Assembly: GCA_030847615.1 (NCBI GenBank)
Contig: JAUMIR010000003.1
Coordinates: 76,518,001 to 76,582,000 of the forward strand
Reading direction: 5' to 3'
Length of the DNA: 64,000 nucleotides
DNA from: Gambelia wislizenii
Lineage: Eukaryota > Chordata > Lepidosauria > Squamata > Crotaphytidae
Part shown: one piece after another, positions 42,892 to 54,479 of the stretch
Layout of the letters: every line of letters begins with the position of its first letter
Numbering within the stretch: position 1 is the stretch's first letter
The notes under the pieces: generated by a model
What the model saw: the letters and a program-made list of their open reading frames with translations, nothing else
What the model was told of the DNA's origin: nothing
The model's database searches: none
Position numbers and translations under genes: made by a program

Positions 42892-43120
42892 CTACATAAG
42901 AAAATAATGAAATGCACAATAATGATTTTTACAAGACAGAGAACTTAATAATCTTAGAAAATAACATGCTACACAAGTACCTATTTGGACAATGGAAAAA
43001 AATCACATCATTCAAAACTTAATTATGTTACAGAGTGTAAACTGCTTGTTATTTTGCCACCATGAACTACAATGTGCATAAATACTTTCCTACTTTTCAA
43101 CACTCTACCCCTAACATATG

Positions 43121-43605
43121 TCTGTCTATTAAATAACAAGACTGTGTTTCTGCCTTTCAGACAAATCAAGGAGAACTAATCATGAATGCTTGAGTGGTGA
43201 CCTTGAACATGTCGGAACCTCCATGACAAACATCAACACTCTCGACTGTTCAGTTAATTGTCAGTTGCCATTTAAAGCAGCTGTGTTGCCTGTTGCATGC
43301 TGGAAAAATGCTAAGTTTAAAAGTCAAGCAACGTATCAATTCAATTTTTTTTAGTAAAATTGAACAAACCACCAACGGAATCTTTTCAAATGCTTACTGA
43401 GGCCTACAGGGAAGACTGCATGTCTCATGTGCGTGTGTCTAAGTGGCACAAAAGATTCAGAGAAGGACGTGAGAATGTGGAAGTTGATGAACGCCCTGGA
43501 CGGCATTCCACTTCAAGAACCCAAGAAAATGTGGAAAAAATCAGCCAGATTGTTCGAGGAGACCACCAACTCAGTGTCCAAATGATAAAATATTAGATAA
43601 AATGT
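43121..43605 (+). mobile_element. Mariner transposon, 5' part with transposase N-terminus
   Basis: Begins with the terminal sequence tctgtctattaaataacaag, shared with the copy at 51571. The transposase N-terminal helix-turn-helix region follows with frame breaks: LTEAYREDCMSHVRVSKWHK, RFREGRENVEVDERPGRHST, and ENVEKISQIVRGDHQLSVQM. The catalytic domain is absent, cut after about 43600. Confidence 0.85.
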
Positions 43606-43986
43606 TCAGTGTGTCTTGCCTCTACAAGGACATTCTATTTCCTAAACACAGTGAAGTGTCAAACAATGTTGTTCCCATGCTAGCAACTAAAGATCATTGT
43701 TTGTTTTTTCAGAGTCTCTCTTCAGCAAAATAGCAAGCTAGATTACATCTATGCAGGACAAGTTTGTATACCTGCATGCCATGGATATTTCCAAGAAATT
43801 AAGATAATCAGAAGTTCAGATACTGTACATTAATAAAGATAATAGTAGTTAAAAAATAGTTTAGTAACTTGCTACAAAGACTGCAGTGATAAAAAAAATG
43901 CAGCACCTTGATCCTGAAAACCACAATACTAATGCTGTTAGTGGCTCACACAGTCATGAACTGTATACATAAGGATACTGCCTTAT

Positions 43987-44178
43987 ACAATCGGCCCTCT
44001 GTATCCACGGTTTTGGCATCCATGGATTCCATCATCCATGGCTTGAAACCAAGAAGCAAACCTCGATTTTGCCATTTTATGTAAGGCATTTTATTATGCC
44101 ATTGTATATAATGAGACTTGAGCATCCATGGATTTTGGTATCCACGGGGGTCCTGGAACCAAACCCCAGCAGATACCA
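43987..44178. mobile_element. Tigger/pogo-like MITE, subfamily B (one end lost)
   Basis: Caatcggccctctgtatcc at the left, then gattttgccattttatgtaa and gattttggtatccacggggg, as in 34742-34972. The right terminal ~20 bp are missing or replaced. Confidence 0.75.
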
Positions 44179-45589
44179 GTCCATCTGACTCAGTATTGTC
44201 AATTTTGACACAGTATTTTCAGTCCTCCATTTCCCCCCCATATGACTATATTCTAGCCCTATGTAGAGATCCCCCTTGAGTTCTCTCATCTAACAAGTTC
44301 CAACCCTGATCAGCTTCCAGAATCAGTTAAGACTGGGTACATTCATGGTAGTGTGGTGGTTAGCTACTGTGAACTAACCCTAACTGCAGTAGTGTTTGAG
44401 CAAATGAACCAAACAATAAGTTTTACATGGCTCAGTATAGAAAGGAAAAGAGATTGCACATAAAAGACAACCCTGAACTTTGATGTAAAGGTAGGCACCC
44501 TTAAAAACAAGAAACATCAAACATTATCTCTACTGTGAACATTTTTTGTTTTTCTCTCTTATTTGAAAGCAGATATAAAGGGTGGAAACTATTTTTTTAA
44601 AGAGTGAAAACACATTTTAAGTATTTCTTAATAGTCTACCAGATTTGCATATTACACAGAAAGACTGTATATACCATGTTCACAATTTCACCTGTGACTG
44701 TTTGCTAATGCTGCTTCAGTAATGGACTGACAAGTAAATATTTGGTTGAAAACTAAGATATATCAGGAACAAAATGGACAGACTCTCTCTCTGTTCATGC
44801 TTTGTAGTCTTAACAGGACTCCTTGGTATAGAAATGCTGGGTTTCACCACACACAAATGTTGCTGGTGATAGCCTAGCATTAAACCATGAAAGCTGGACT
44901 CTATTGAACAGTGGCCTGGAGGGATTCACAGCAGTTTACTTGTTTGCAGAACAAGAAAACCAATGAAACACTGGATTAAGATTTAGATAGTTGATAAATG
45001 GTGTATTTTATAAGGCTGACCTCATTTCATTTCCCATTTCACTTGCTGCACAGCAGGCTCTCCTCAGTCAATGTTTTTAAAATCACTGCTTTCCATTCTC
45101 CCTCTCAGAAACATGGGCCACTAAAATGTGAACCTAAGTAAGTCAAACCAACAACCTGCCTAAGAAGTAGGGTTACTATCTGGCACATGGCAATGACCCT
45201 ACTTGGTCCTTGTGTACCATCAAGCACCCTGGCATGATAATACCCAAATTCTCTTAACCATTTCCCTGCTTTCATAATAAATGAGTGCTTAACACATTAT
45301 AAGTCTACAAACATGGATGCTCCTTGCATATGGCTTTGAAACAGATATTTAAAGTACACATGTAAAAATTAAAATTACTTAGTATATGTTATCCATTAAA
45401 CTACTAGAATTGAAAGGAATCCAGCACTGTTTCCCCATGAATATACATTGCACTATATATAAAGCTATTGTTTTATCAAAATAATTTTTGATTCGTTATT
45501 GTGCATTTCAGCTGTATGTACTACTCTGCTTTTAAGTAAATAAAAAGAGAAAAGTGATGGCCCAGGCTATTGTGAAGTATGTCATTATA
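44179..45589. other. BTRC 5' intron, nothing recognised
   Basis: AT-rich sequence without a nameable repeat. About 44196-44290 may be old SINE-like debris. Confidence 0.45.
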
Positions 45590-45870
45590 AGGCCACCACT
45601 GTAGAAGCCTTCCTTGGACTCAAGGATGACTTACCCATGTTTTCCAGCTATAAACTGATTGTTCTCCTTAGGCAAGGTATTTGAAAAAGTCATCTTACTC
45701 CATAAGCTAACAGAATGACATGAATTACCTACTCATTTTGATTTGGGATTTGGCCTGTTTTTGTAAATAAAGACTACCTTGTTCATCCTCATTGAGAACT
45801 TCAGCCAGAAGACAGACAACAAAAGTGTGACACTACTGGATTTTTTTTTACACCTCACTGGATGGGACTG
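45590..45870 (+). mobile_element. L2 LINE relic, RT domain
   Basis: Decayed plus-strand RT motifs in order: KPSLDS at about 45604, LGKVFEKVILLHKLTE, and DNKSVTLLDFFLHLT. These correspond to [21 protein letters not shown] and [13 protein letters not shown] of the copy at 42075-40370. Confidence 0.6.
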
Positions 45871-46081
45871 GTGTTACATGCTGCTGAGGCCCATCCATCA
45901 ACTAAGGACAAACGTGCTGTTAATTCATCCTCTTGTTTTTGCTGCCAGTTCACCTGCAATCTCATAAGCAAGCAAGGAAGCAATGAAATGAGGGTGAAGG
46001 AACAGTAACCTCCACACATCCTGCCCACTTTCTCCTGATGGTCATTAGGTCAGGCCCAAGGAAGCGACAAGCACATAAGTG

Positions 46082-46352
46082 AACCCTGGTGGCGCAGTGG
46101 TTAAATGCCAGTACTGCAAGTCACCACGTTGCAAGTTCAATTCCAGCGGGCTCCAAGGTTCACTCAGCCTTCCATCCTTTCGTAGGTTGGTAAAATGAGT
46201 ACCCAGTTTGTGGGGGCAGTTAGCTAACACACATTGGAAACTGCTTAATGCAGTGTAGATGTGTAAATTGCTATTGCTTAAAACAATTTGTAAGTCGCTC
46301 TGATAGCCTTGTGGCTGAAGAGCGGGGTATAAATAAATAAATAAATAAATAA
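46082..46352 (+). mobile_element. tRNA-derived SINE with intact A and B boxes
   Basis: Polymerase III A box tggcgcagtgg (46090-46100) and B box aagttcaattcc (46133-46144) lie 32 bp apart. They are followed by ccttccatcctttcgtaggt, gtaaaatgagtacccag and an L2/LINE-like 3' end gctctgatagccttgtggct, with an (AAAT)n tail. A 3'-end fragment is antisense at 59737-59870. Confidence 0.85.
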
Positions 46353-46893
46353 GTTGTAGCAACAGTGGCAAGGAGGAGGTGGGCTATAGAAAGCACCTTT
46401 CCCAAGTGAGCTCCTAAATCTGGAATCAGTACTGCTGATGAATGGTCCAGACTGTGATTCTTTTCAGCTCTGAACTCTTAGGAAACTGGCCACTCAGAGA
46501 TCCCATCTCTGGCCTCTTAGGGATGACGTCATGACAGGGCAAAACCACTAATGGTATATGTTTTGGATAATCTTTTATATCCAAGATAGAGAGGCACTGT
46601 GCTCAAGGACTATATTCGTAAGTAGCAGGTCAATTCCAGGAATCAGACTGAGTGATACTTTGTAGGGCTTAATATCATCCTGCATGTTGCTTAACATAAA
46701 CATAAAACCGTAAGGAAAGATAAGGACCCGGAGTGAAGCCTCATCAACATGCAAACAACACCAATTATAATAATTTTTTAAAATCATTTAGGTTAGGCAG
46801 TAGATTCAGTAAATGAAAGAAATAAGGGTTAATAAACTGAATTCAAACAATGTGGAAGTAGTGTTGTTAGGTGAATTAGCCATGGAAATTATA

Positions 46894-47124
46894 CAGTTGT
46901 CCCTTCATATTCGCTGGGGTTTGGTTCCATGACCCCCCCGTGGATACCAAAATCCGTGAATAATCAAGTCCCATTATATGCAATGGCACAGCAAAATGGC
47001 ATTCCTTATGTAAGATGACAAAATCAAGGTTTGCTTTTTGGATTATTATTTTTTAAAGAATATTTTTAAGCCGTGAATACTTAAATCCGTGGATACCAAA
47101 TCTGTGGATATGGAGGGACAACTG
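46894..47124. mobile_element. Tigger/pogo-like MITE, subfamily B
   Basis: 231 bp with ends cagttgtcccttcatattcg and (inverse) agggacaactg, flanked by TA on both sides. Very similar to 8392-8620 and 34742-34972. Confidence 0.85.
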
Positions 47125-47142
47125 TATTTGCTACTCAGTGTG

Positions 47143-47370
47143 GTACAGTAGTTTGAGTGCTGTATTACAGCTCTGGGAGACAAGTGTTCAAAACCCTGCT
47201 TGGCCATGGAAACCCACGGGGCAAGTCACAATCACCTGGCTTCAGAGGAAGGCAATGGCAAAAACCCTCTGAACGAATCTTGCCAAGAAAACCCCATGAT
47301 GGGTTCACCCTAGGGTAGTTCTAAAGTAGGAAACAAACTGAAGGCATATAATAGTGACAAGCATTCCCCC
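47143..47370 (+). mobile_element. tRNA-derived SINE, partly decayed
   Basis: Same family as 38209-38450: cagtagtttgagtgctg, tggccatggaaacccac, gaggaaggcaatggcaaaaa and cttgccaagaaaaccccatg. The core ggtgaccttggg is deleted. Confidence 0.7.
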
Positions 47371-47774
47371 CTAAAATATCAGGTTTTCAGCTTGACGGTG
47401 CTCCCAGATTACATTTGAACCTGCCTTTTCCAACCATGGCTGATACTCTAGTAGTGCTATTTCTTTACCACAATTACCTATGTTATAGTTAACACTGATG
47501 ACTGATTCCTGAACTTTATTATAAGTGAAGCTGCCTTTCAGAAATCTTTAGAAATGTAAAGTGATGAAGAACACAACAGTTAGAGTTAGGTGTGCAAAGC
47601 TTGATGGGCCATATTATACCTACCAATGTTCATGCATTCATTTAAAAAATATTTATACCCCATCATAAATTAAAAGATGTTGGAGCAGCATACAATAACA
47701 TCACTTTAAACCATTTAAATTTTAACAGTAAATTTAAACTACATTTAATTTGAAATAGTAAAAGATAATTTCAG

Positions 47775-47824
47775 CAATTTATTTATTTCCCACCTTTCTC
47801 TTGCTATAGGATCCAAAGCAGCTT

Positions 47825-47866
<42 letters not shown>

Positions 47867-48800
47867 TTCAGGTAAAATCTTACTGAAGTCTTTAAAAAGT
47901 CAAACAAACTATGCTACTTAAAAAACACAGTCAAAACAGTTTAAAGCACATTGAAACATAATTAAAGACAACAGATAAAAGCATAGCACACCACACTGAA
48001 AACATCCTTCTGTCACATGATTTAAGAACCAGAGGCCTACCTAAATAAAAGGTCTTTGTCTTCTGATGGAAAGAGAGCAGAGAAGAGGCCAAGCAAACCT
48101 TCTATGGTCCATAGCCTGGGAGTAGCCACTGGAGGCTTTTTCTTGTGTTCTCACCAAATGTACCTGCAATGGTGGTGGGACTGCAAGAAGTATAACTATG
48201 GCCACATGGTCAACCAAAGTTTTCTTTGTCTCTTCTCCTGACCACAAGGCCAATTCACTGACTAGCAGAGCCTAGAAGACTTGTGAATGAGATAAGAATT
48301 TTGCCCTGCTGGAAGAACCATTAGTTAAGATTGCAGATACTGGAAGGGGAGAATTCCTGTTCGCTCCACTCAAGAATGCACATTCACAGTAAGTGAACCA
48401 ATGTGGCATTCTCTGAGGGTAGGAGCGAACAGGAATTCTGCACAATGGAAAAGCCCTCCCCTGAAGATTCTTAAGACTCTGGCAGGCTCATATAGGGAGA
48501 TATAGTCTTTCAGATAGTCTGAACCCAAGTTGTGTATAGGGCTTTAAAAGTCATAACCAGCACTTTGGATTCTGCTCAGAAATGGACTGGTAGCCAGTGA
48601 AGCTGATTCAATGGAGGATTTATATGCACCCAGTAACCAGCCCTGGTCAGCAGCCTGGCTGCAGAATTTTGGACCTGCTGAAGTTTCCAAGCGGTTTACA
48701 AAGATAGCCCCACATAGACTGCATTACAGTAATCAAAAGAGGATATAATCAAGACACGTGTCACTGTAGCCAATTCTGAAATCTCCAGGAATGGGCACAG
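47775..48800 (-). mobile_element. L2 LINE relic, antisense, interrupted by a DIRS-like fragment
   Basis: The plus strand shows the reverse of an L2 3' region: tatttcccacctttctcttg, ctacctaaataaaaggtctt, tggtggtgggactg, then after an interruption gaagattcttaagactct, agggctttaaaag and ctgctgaagtttcc, gccccacatagact, as at 40860-41060. A (TA)n tract is at 47828-47864. About 230 bp from 48240 to 48470 have no L2 counterpart and form the DIRS-like fragment. Confidence 0.65.
48351..48438. other. DIRS-like internal complementary region remnant
   Basis: Gaattcctgttcgctcc (48351-48367) and ggagcgaacaggaattc (48422-48438) are perfect 17-bp inverse copies. Between them, ccactcaagaatgcac...cacagtaagtgaacc has the order of the intact DIRS internal region (ccactcgaagatctat...acaggtaagcaacc). 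This suggests the fused-ends block of a third, different DIRS family. Confidence 0.5.
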
Positions 48801-49049
48801 CTAGTTTTAGCTGTGCCTGTGAAGCAAAGCTTCATACTATAAAGCTTATAATATAAAAGCTGCTTGGTGGATGTACTGAATTGTTACCCAGTCACAAAAA
48901 TGGACTGGATGAGGGGTCAAGAAACCAAATTTCTCCCCTTCCAGGCAGACGACATTGAGGCGCTGATGGTGACTGTTCTGACCAGATGGATGTGAAGGAG
49001 AGAGCACCTCAGCTGTGGAATGTGCTCCCCTTGAAGGCTGCATTACTGC

Positions 49050-49112
49050 CAGAGATAATAATAATAAAATTTATTTATATCCCGCCCCTCTGCGAACAAT
49101 CGGGGTGCTTCC
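49050..49112 (-). mobile_element. L2 LINE 3' terminus, very short
   Basis: The (ataata) tail followed by atttatatcccgcccctctg and aacaatcggggtg equals the 3' end of the L2 at 40372-40440 in the same antisense orientation. Confidence 0.7.
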
Positions 49113-49220
49113 TTGTGCTGGATAGAGTTACACCCTTCAAGTATGGACATACTCCTTGACTCTGATCTGAGCCTAGATGTCCAGTTTTCAGTAGGCACAG
49201 CTAGTTTTAACTCCCTCACC

Positions 49221-49260
<40 letters not shown>

Positions 49261-50549
49261 AAGATCTGAATTTTCAGGAGCAAACTACATTTAAAAAGAG
49301 TGAAAACATACTATCAAAAGTAGGCCAGGCTATTCATGTGTAAAAAGAGGTAAGGGAATTTGTGTATCTGCCAGATGAGCCTGTGAGAGGAGTGCTGAAT
49401 TCACTCCCCCACCACCCCAGAGTTCCAAAACAATGACAACTGGTGGGGAGATGCAGAATAGGAGGCAACCACTCCAAAGTGAGGCCAGAAGGGATAGCGA
49501 TCTGATGTCCTCACTGATGGATGTCACATGGGACTGGAGGTGAAGGATGCTGAAAAGCTGCTCCGCAATGGTGGCCTCTTACAACCCTCTGCCCCAATGC
49601 TACTGGCCAGTGGAGCATTTCTCCCACTTGGTTTCACTCCCATAATCAAAACACAGCCAACAGAAAGTGGACTGAAGGGCAGAGGGATTGACTGAACAGG
49701 TAAGAGCAATAAAGATGAGGCTTCCGCACCCTCTGTCTTGGTATCGATATGGATCTTTCCATACTTTGCAGATGAATGAGGCTGACTTCTGTCATCATAG
49801 GTTGTTTGAGCCTTAGAAACATAGCACATAAATGCACTAAAACTATAACCTTGAAAATTCTGAAACACTATTGTCATGAAGATGGATTATTGCTTCAGTA
49901 CCAAAGACCACCATAATTTTACAAAAGTGAATTTCTTCAAATGTAGTCTATGCTTACCGCTTTCCTGCTTCAATTTCTAATCTGAGACAAACTGCCAGAA
50001 CTATGAGCAAGTAGCATGTTGGCATGATCTATTCTGTCCATCTCATTAGAATCTGATTTCACAAAATGCAGCTTTGTGTTGCTGAACTGTCTCTCTACTG
50101 TGTTTCCAAGAAATAAATTGAACAGTCCTGAACACAAGGGCATTCTATTGATCTCAAGGAGGACACAAAATGTTTCTGCTGAGCTTTATTTTGAGAGATC
50201 CTTTAGGTACAGCAGCTAATATGAACATCACATTAAATGAACAAAGGCACAGTGGCTCAGTTAAGGATTCCTCTAACCAACCAATAATTTAGAAAAAGGC
50301 ATTAACGACAAAAAAGTAAATATTCCTATAGTATCACTAAAAGATTATTAATTTTTAAAGCAATAAATTTCACAATTATTTCCTATCCTGACATTATAAG
50401 CAATGATTAAAATAGAAAAATAATGCTCCTGGCTTACTGCACACTATCAAAATCTAGAGCACTGCTTCACATTATAAGCTGCTTTTTTAAAAAAAAAACC
50501 CACAAAAATCATACTTGGACAGTACAAAAGTATTCTAAATTTAAGCTAG
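49113..50549. other. BTRC 5' intron, unassigned; (GA)n at 49227-49255
   Basis: A (GA)n microsatellite and otherwise no recognisable feature. The frame at 49524-49877 (minus) has no known domain. Confidence 0.45.
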
Positions 50550-50822
50550 ATGTGCTCAGGCATTTCCATAGGCTTAACTAATTGCGATCAACAGATATAT
50601 CAGCTAGTTATTAACCAGCAAATGGTAGGAAGGGTAAAGCCCCAAAACTTGCTTGTTATGGCTACAGGATGCGTAGGAGGTATAGTGGGTATGGCTGTAA
50701 TGCAAGTTATCTTAGGCAGCTTGCTTAAACAAACACACGCTACGTATTATACTTTTATACAAGAGAAACCATTGTTACTGCCTAAGCAACAAACAAACAA
50801 ACAGGAAATATTGACAAATTGA
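50550..50822 (+). other. Orphan 90-codon open frame of unknown origin
   Basis: I do not recognise this protein. It starts at ATG 50550 and includes QLVINQQMVGRVKPQNLLVM and a Gly-rich hydrophobic stretch ATGCVGGIVGMAVMQVILGS, then LKQTHATYYTFIQEK. That layout (Arg-Val, Leu-rich helix, Gly-Gly, hydrophobic helix, Lys-x-Thr) vaguely recalls small membrane proteins of the DUF1294 type, but the match is weak. The last codons enter CR1 sequence at about 50807, so the frame has been cut by that insertion. Confidence 0.25.
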
Positions 50823-51282
50823 AGTGTGTGCAAAGAAGGGCGACTAAAATGGTGAAAGGTCTGGAAACCATGCCTTATGAGGAGAGACTTAGGGAGCTGG
50901 GTATGTTTAGCCTGGAAAAAAGACGGTTAAGAGGCGATATGATAGCCCTGTTTAAGTATTTGAAGGGGTGTCACGTTGAGGATGGAGCAGGCTTGTTTTC
51001 TGCTGCTCCAGAGACTGGAACACGGAGCAATGGATGCAAGCTCCAGGAACAGAGATTCCACCTCAACATTAGGAGGAACTTTTTGACAGTCAGAGCTGTT
51101 CGGCAGTGGAACACACTCCCTCGGAGCGTGGTGGGGTCTCCTTCCTTGGGGGTCTTTAAACAGAGGCTGGATGGCCATCTGTCGGGGATGCTTTGATCGT
51201 GATTTCCTGCGTGGCAGGGGGTTGGACTGGATGGCCCTCGTGGTCTCTTCCAACTCTGCAATTCTATGATTCTATGATTCTA
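50807..51282 (+). mobile_element. CR1 LINE 3' end, 5'-truncated
   Basis: The open frame 50819-51196 gives the CR1 ORF2 C-terminus ([56 protein letters not shown]). The tail is attctatgattctatgattc. Flanking aggaaa at 50803-50808 and 51282-51287 may be a short target duplication. It is one of the youngest CR1 copies here. Confidence 0.9.
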
Positions 51283-51370
51283 GGAAAGAACTGTGACCAA
51301 TCACTACAGTAACAATGGAGCAAACCACAATTCTGTCATGAAGTCTAACCCTAGAGTACCGTAAGTACTG

Positions 51371-51427
51371 CAAAACAAAACAAAACAAAACAAAAAAACA
51401 AACAAAAAACAAAACGGGGGGGGGGGA
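51371..51427. repeat. (CAAAA)n tract followed by a G run
   Basis: Tandem caaaa units pass into ggggg about 13 bases long. Confidence 0.9.
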
Positions 51428-51616
51428 GGAAAAAAAGCCACAGTAGATTTCACAGTTAGAGAGCAAATGTGAGGAAGCTCTTCCCACATCATGAAAGCTT
51501 TGTGTACTCATTGTTCTGCTGGGGCTTTTGAATGGACAGCAATATTAAGAAGTATTTAAAAATACAAGATCTGTCTATTAAATAACAAGACTGTGTTTCT
51601 ACCTTTCGGACAAATC

Positions 51617-52373
51617 ACAGAATCACAGAACTGTAGAGTTGGAAGAGACCACAAGGGCCATTCAGTCCAACCCCCTGCCACGCAGGAAATCATGATCAAA
51701 GCATCCCTGACAGATGGCCATCCAGCCTCTGTTTGAAGACCTCCAAGGAAGGAGACCCCACCACAATCTGAGGGAGGGTGTTCCACTGCCGAACAGCTCT
51801 GACTGTCAGAAAGTTCCTCCTAATGTTGAGGTGGAATCTCTGTTCCTGAGGCTTGCATCCATTGCTCCGTGTTCCAGTCTCTGGAGCAGCAGAAAACAAG
51901 CCTGCTCCATCCTCAACGTGACACCCCTTCAAATACTTAAACAGGGCTATCATATCGCCTCTTAACCGTCTTTTTTCCAGGCTAAACATACCCAGCTCCC
52001 TAAGTTTCTCCTCATAAGGCATGGTTTCCAGACCTTTCACAATTTTAGTCGCCCTTCTCTGGACACGCTCCAATTTGTCAATATCCCTTTTGAATTGTGG
52101 TGCCCAGAACTGGACACAGTATTCCAGGTGAGGCCTGACCAAGGCAGAATAGAGCGGCACTGTTACTTCCCTTGATCTAGACACTATAATTCTATTGATG
52201 TAGCCCAACATCGCATTGGCCTTTTTAGCTGCCGCATCACACTGCTGACTCATGTTCAACTTGTGGTCTACTAGGACTCCTAGATCTCTTTCGCACGTAG
52301 TCTCATTCAGCCAGGTCTCCCCCATCCTATATCTATGCATTTCATTTTTCCACCCTAAGTGCAGTACCTTATA
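51617..52373 (-). mobile_element. CR1 LINE, longest copy, nested in mariner
   Basis: A 226-codon minus-strand frame covers the CR1 RT C-terminal region: TTCERDLGVLVDHKLNMSQQ, AKKANAMLGYINRIIVSRSR, VRPHLEYCVQFWAPQFKRDI and LERVQRRATKIVKGLETMPY. Its 3' tail (rc of cacagaatcacagaactgta) lies at 51617. It is bounded by mariner sequence on both sides, with acaaatca/acaatca as a possible duplicated target. Confidence 0.92.
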
Positions 52374-52657
52374 CAATCAGGGAGAAGTGATTGTGAATGC
52401 TTGAGTGGTGACCTTGAACATGTCTGAATCTGCATGACAAACGTCAACACTCTTGGCCATTCAGTTAATTGTCAGTCATCATTTAAAGCAGCTGTGTTGT
52501 CTGTTGTGTGCCAGAAAAATGCTAAGTTTAAAACATGACATTCTGCAGCAACCTTTTTCAAAAAATTATCACCTGTGATGAAACCTGGATCTTCCAGTAT
52601 GAGCCAGAGATAAAATGACAGTCAATGTACTGGAAAACACCATAATCACCAAGAATG

Positions 52658-52683
52658 AAAAAACAAACAAACAAACAAACAAC
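52658..52683. repeat. (CAAA)n microsatellite in mariner
   Basis: About six caaa units inside the decayed transposase region. Confidence 0.85.
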
Positions 52684-53050
52684 ACCACATCAAAGCAAGT
52701 CTACATTCAAAGTCATGCTCATTGTTTGTTTTTGTTCTTGACATCAAGGGCATAATTTTGGCAGAATGGGTTCTAGAAGACAGAAAAGTGAACCAGCATT
52801 ATTATAAGGAAGTTTTGACAAAGCTGAGAGAAAGAGTTGGAGGGGGGGATGCCAGAACTGTGGAAAAATTGTTTCATTCTTCATCAAGACAAAGTGCTTG
52901 CTCACACAGCACTTTCTGTGAAGCAGTTTTTGGCTAATAAATGCATTACTACACTTGAACATCCTCCATATTCGCCAGATTTGGCATCAAGAGACTTTTT
53001 TCTTTTCCCTAAAGTAAAAACATGTGCTGTTATTTCCAACAGTTTGGTCT

Positions 53051-54479
53051 TCTGGGTTTGGGAAATAACATGCTCCCCTATTATACAATTGGCTGTGGAG
53101 TCCTGTGGTATATGTTCATGGGCTTCATGTACCCAGGGCCAACCCTGGCCTCTAGTAGGTGCTAATCAAAGATTAAGACTATTTGTTCCAGGTTCAGCCT
53201 ATCTCCTTTCATATTTGATCTGGTCCCATGGAGCAGTCATTGTATGATGACATTAAGTAGGGAAAGATAGCACTGCCGACTAACACTGGGAACAGCATAA
53301 AACACAGAAATCTATCACTATGGAAAACCACTTTGGGAAGAGAACCAAGGAATAACATACATCAGCTTTTATTCTACAAGCAAGCACTCAGCATCCTCCT
53401 TTAGATCTGCATGCTTGGGACAGACAGCATCATCTTGCCATGGAATAGATGATACTGTCTTATACCAAGTGGTCCAAACTATAGCTGCCTACCTTGTTTG
53501 GCAATGGCAATGGCCTTTCTAGATCTTAGGCCTGCAACCTGATCTTTTAAACTGGAGATGACAAAGATTGAACCTGAAATCTTCCACATGAGAAGCATGT
53601 TTTAACACTGTACTATGGCACTAATCAACTGCCTCCCCCTTCCACTCGATTTGATTCACACTCATCTTATGTCTCCCATTTTGCAGACAGCTCTGCAGCC
53701 ATAGTATTTAACTAAGCAAGCTCAAACCTGTATATACAGATGTTTCTGGTTTTTGTCTTTTACACTCTGCTAAAACTATAAGGTTGTGTTTTACACGGAA
53801 CAGCAGCAGAAGGAATAGGACCCAAGTTTGCATGCAATGGCACTCTCTTGTAAGGCTGTCATAGAGTGCCAGTGCATACAATGTATAAACACTACCAATG
53901 CTAACTAACCGCTATCATGACCATGAACACCCCCACCACAACGAAACAGGCAGCAATCAAGAGTAAAGTAAAGCTTCAGCAGTTTCTGTCATCAATGTCA
54001 GCACAGGGTCAAAAAGAATAGTCCAATCCTCCCCTGCATTTCTCATCTATAGCCAGTTCTGTTCCTTGCTGCTAAACATGCTTATGTTTTTACTAATCCA
54101 CCTTAACAGAATTTTTGGTTGGGCCCAAGTGAGGGAAATAGGGTGGGGGTGGGGGATGGAGGACATAATGTTTAATTATAAGAAATGATTGAAATAGGCA
54201 CAGACATACCTCGGGTGCCTCTGCACTGCAGCAAGCTCTAAACTTGTTATCGTTAATGGTTTAAATTTCACTGTGCTAATCATTTCAGGACACAAGCCTT
54301 TCTTGATAATCTAATGAATTATTCCAACATCCTTCAGCAAAAAAAAATCCTCCATGACAGCACTAATTACAAGACGTTTTCCCAGTGCTTATGTAAAATA
54401 TGACAGAGCAGCAGCTTAGGGAATTGCAAAAAAACCTACTTCTAATTTCCACTGAGAAACTGACAAACACCTCTCTTGC
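53051..54479. other. BTRC 5' intron with an antisense tRNA-SINE
   Basis: About 53440-53632 (ggagatgacaaagattgaacctgaaatcttc...ctgtactatggcac) is the reverse of a tRNA-type SINE head, related to 39300-39405. The rest is unassigned. Confidence 0.45.

Larger units (their letters stand above)
51571..53050 (+). mobile_element. Mariner transposon, internally deleted, hosting a CR1
   Basis: Starts with ctgtctattaaataacaaga as at 43121. After the CR1 insertion (51617-52373) the 5' region continues with gaatgcttgagtggtgacct. The transposase C-terminal half is recognisable in pieces: ITCDETWIFQYEP with the first catalytic Asp, then HQDKVLAHTALSVKQF, HPPYSPDLASRDFFLFPKVK. These match the DD34D mariner pattern, though the frame is broken by stops. 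The N-terminal half seen at 43360-43600 is deleted here. Confidence 0.85.

Noticed and set aside
46082..46160. Functional tRNA gene
   Set aside because: The A and B boxes are good, but no cloverleaf acceptor or anticodon arms form, and a SINE body with an AAAT tail follows.
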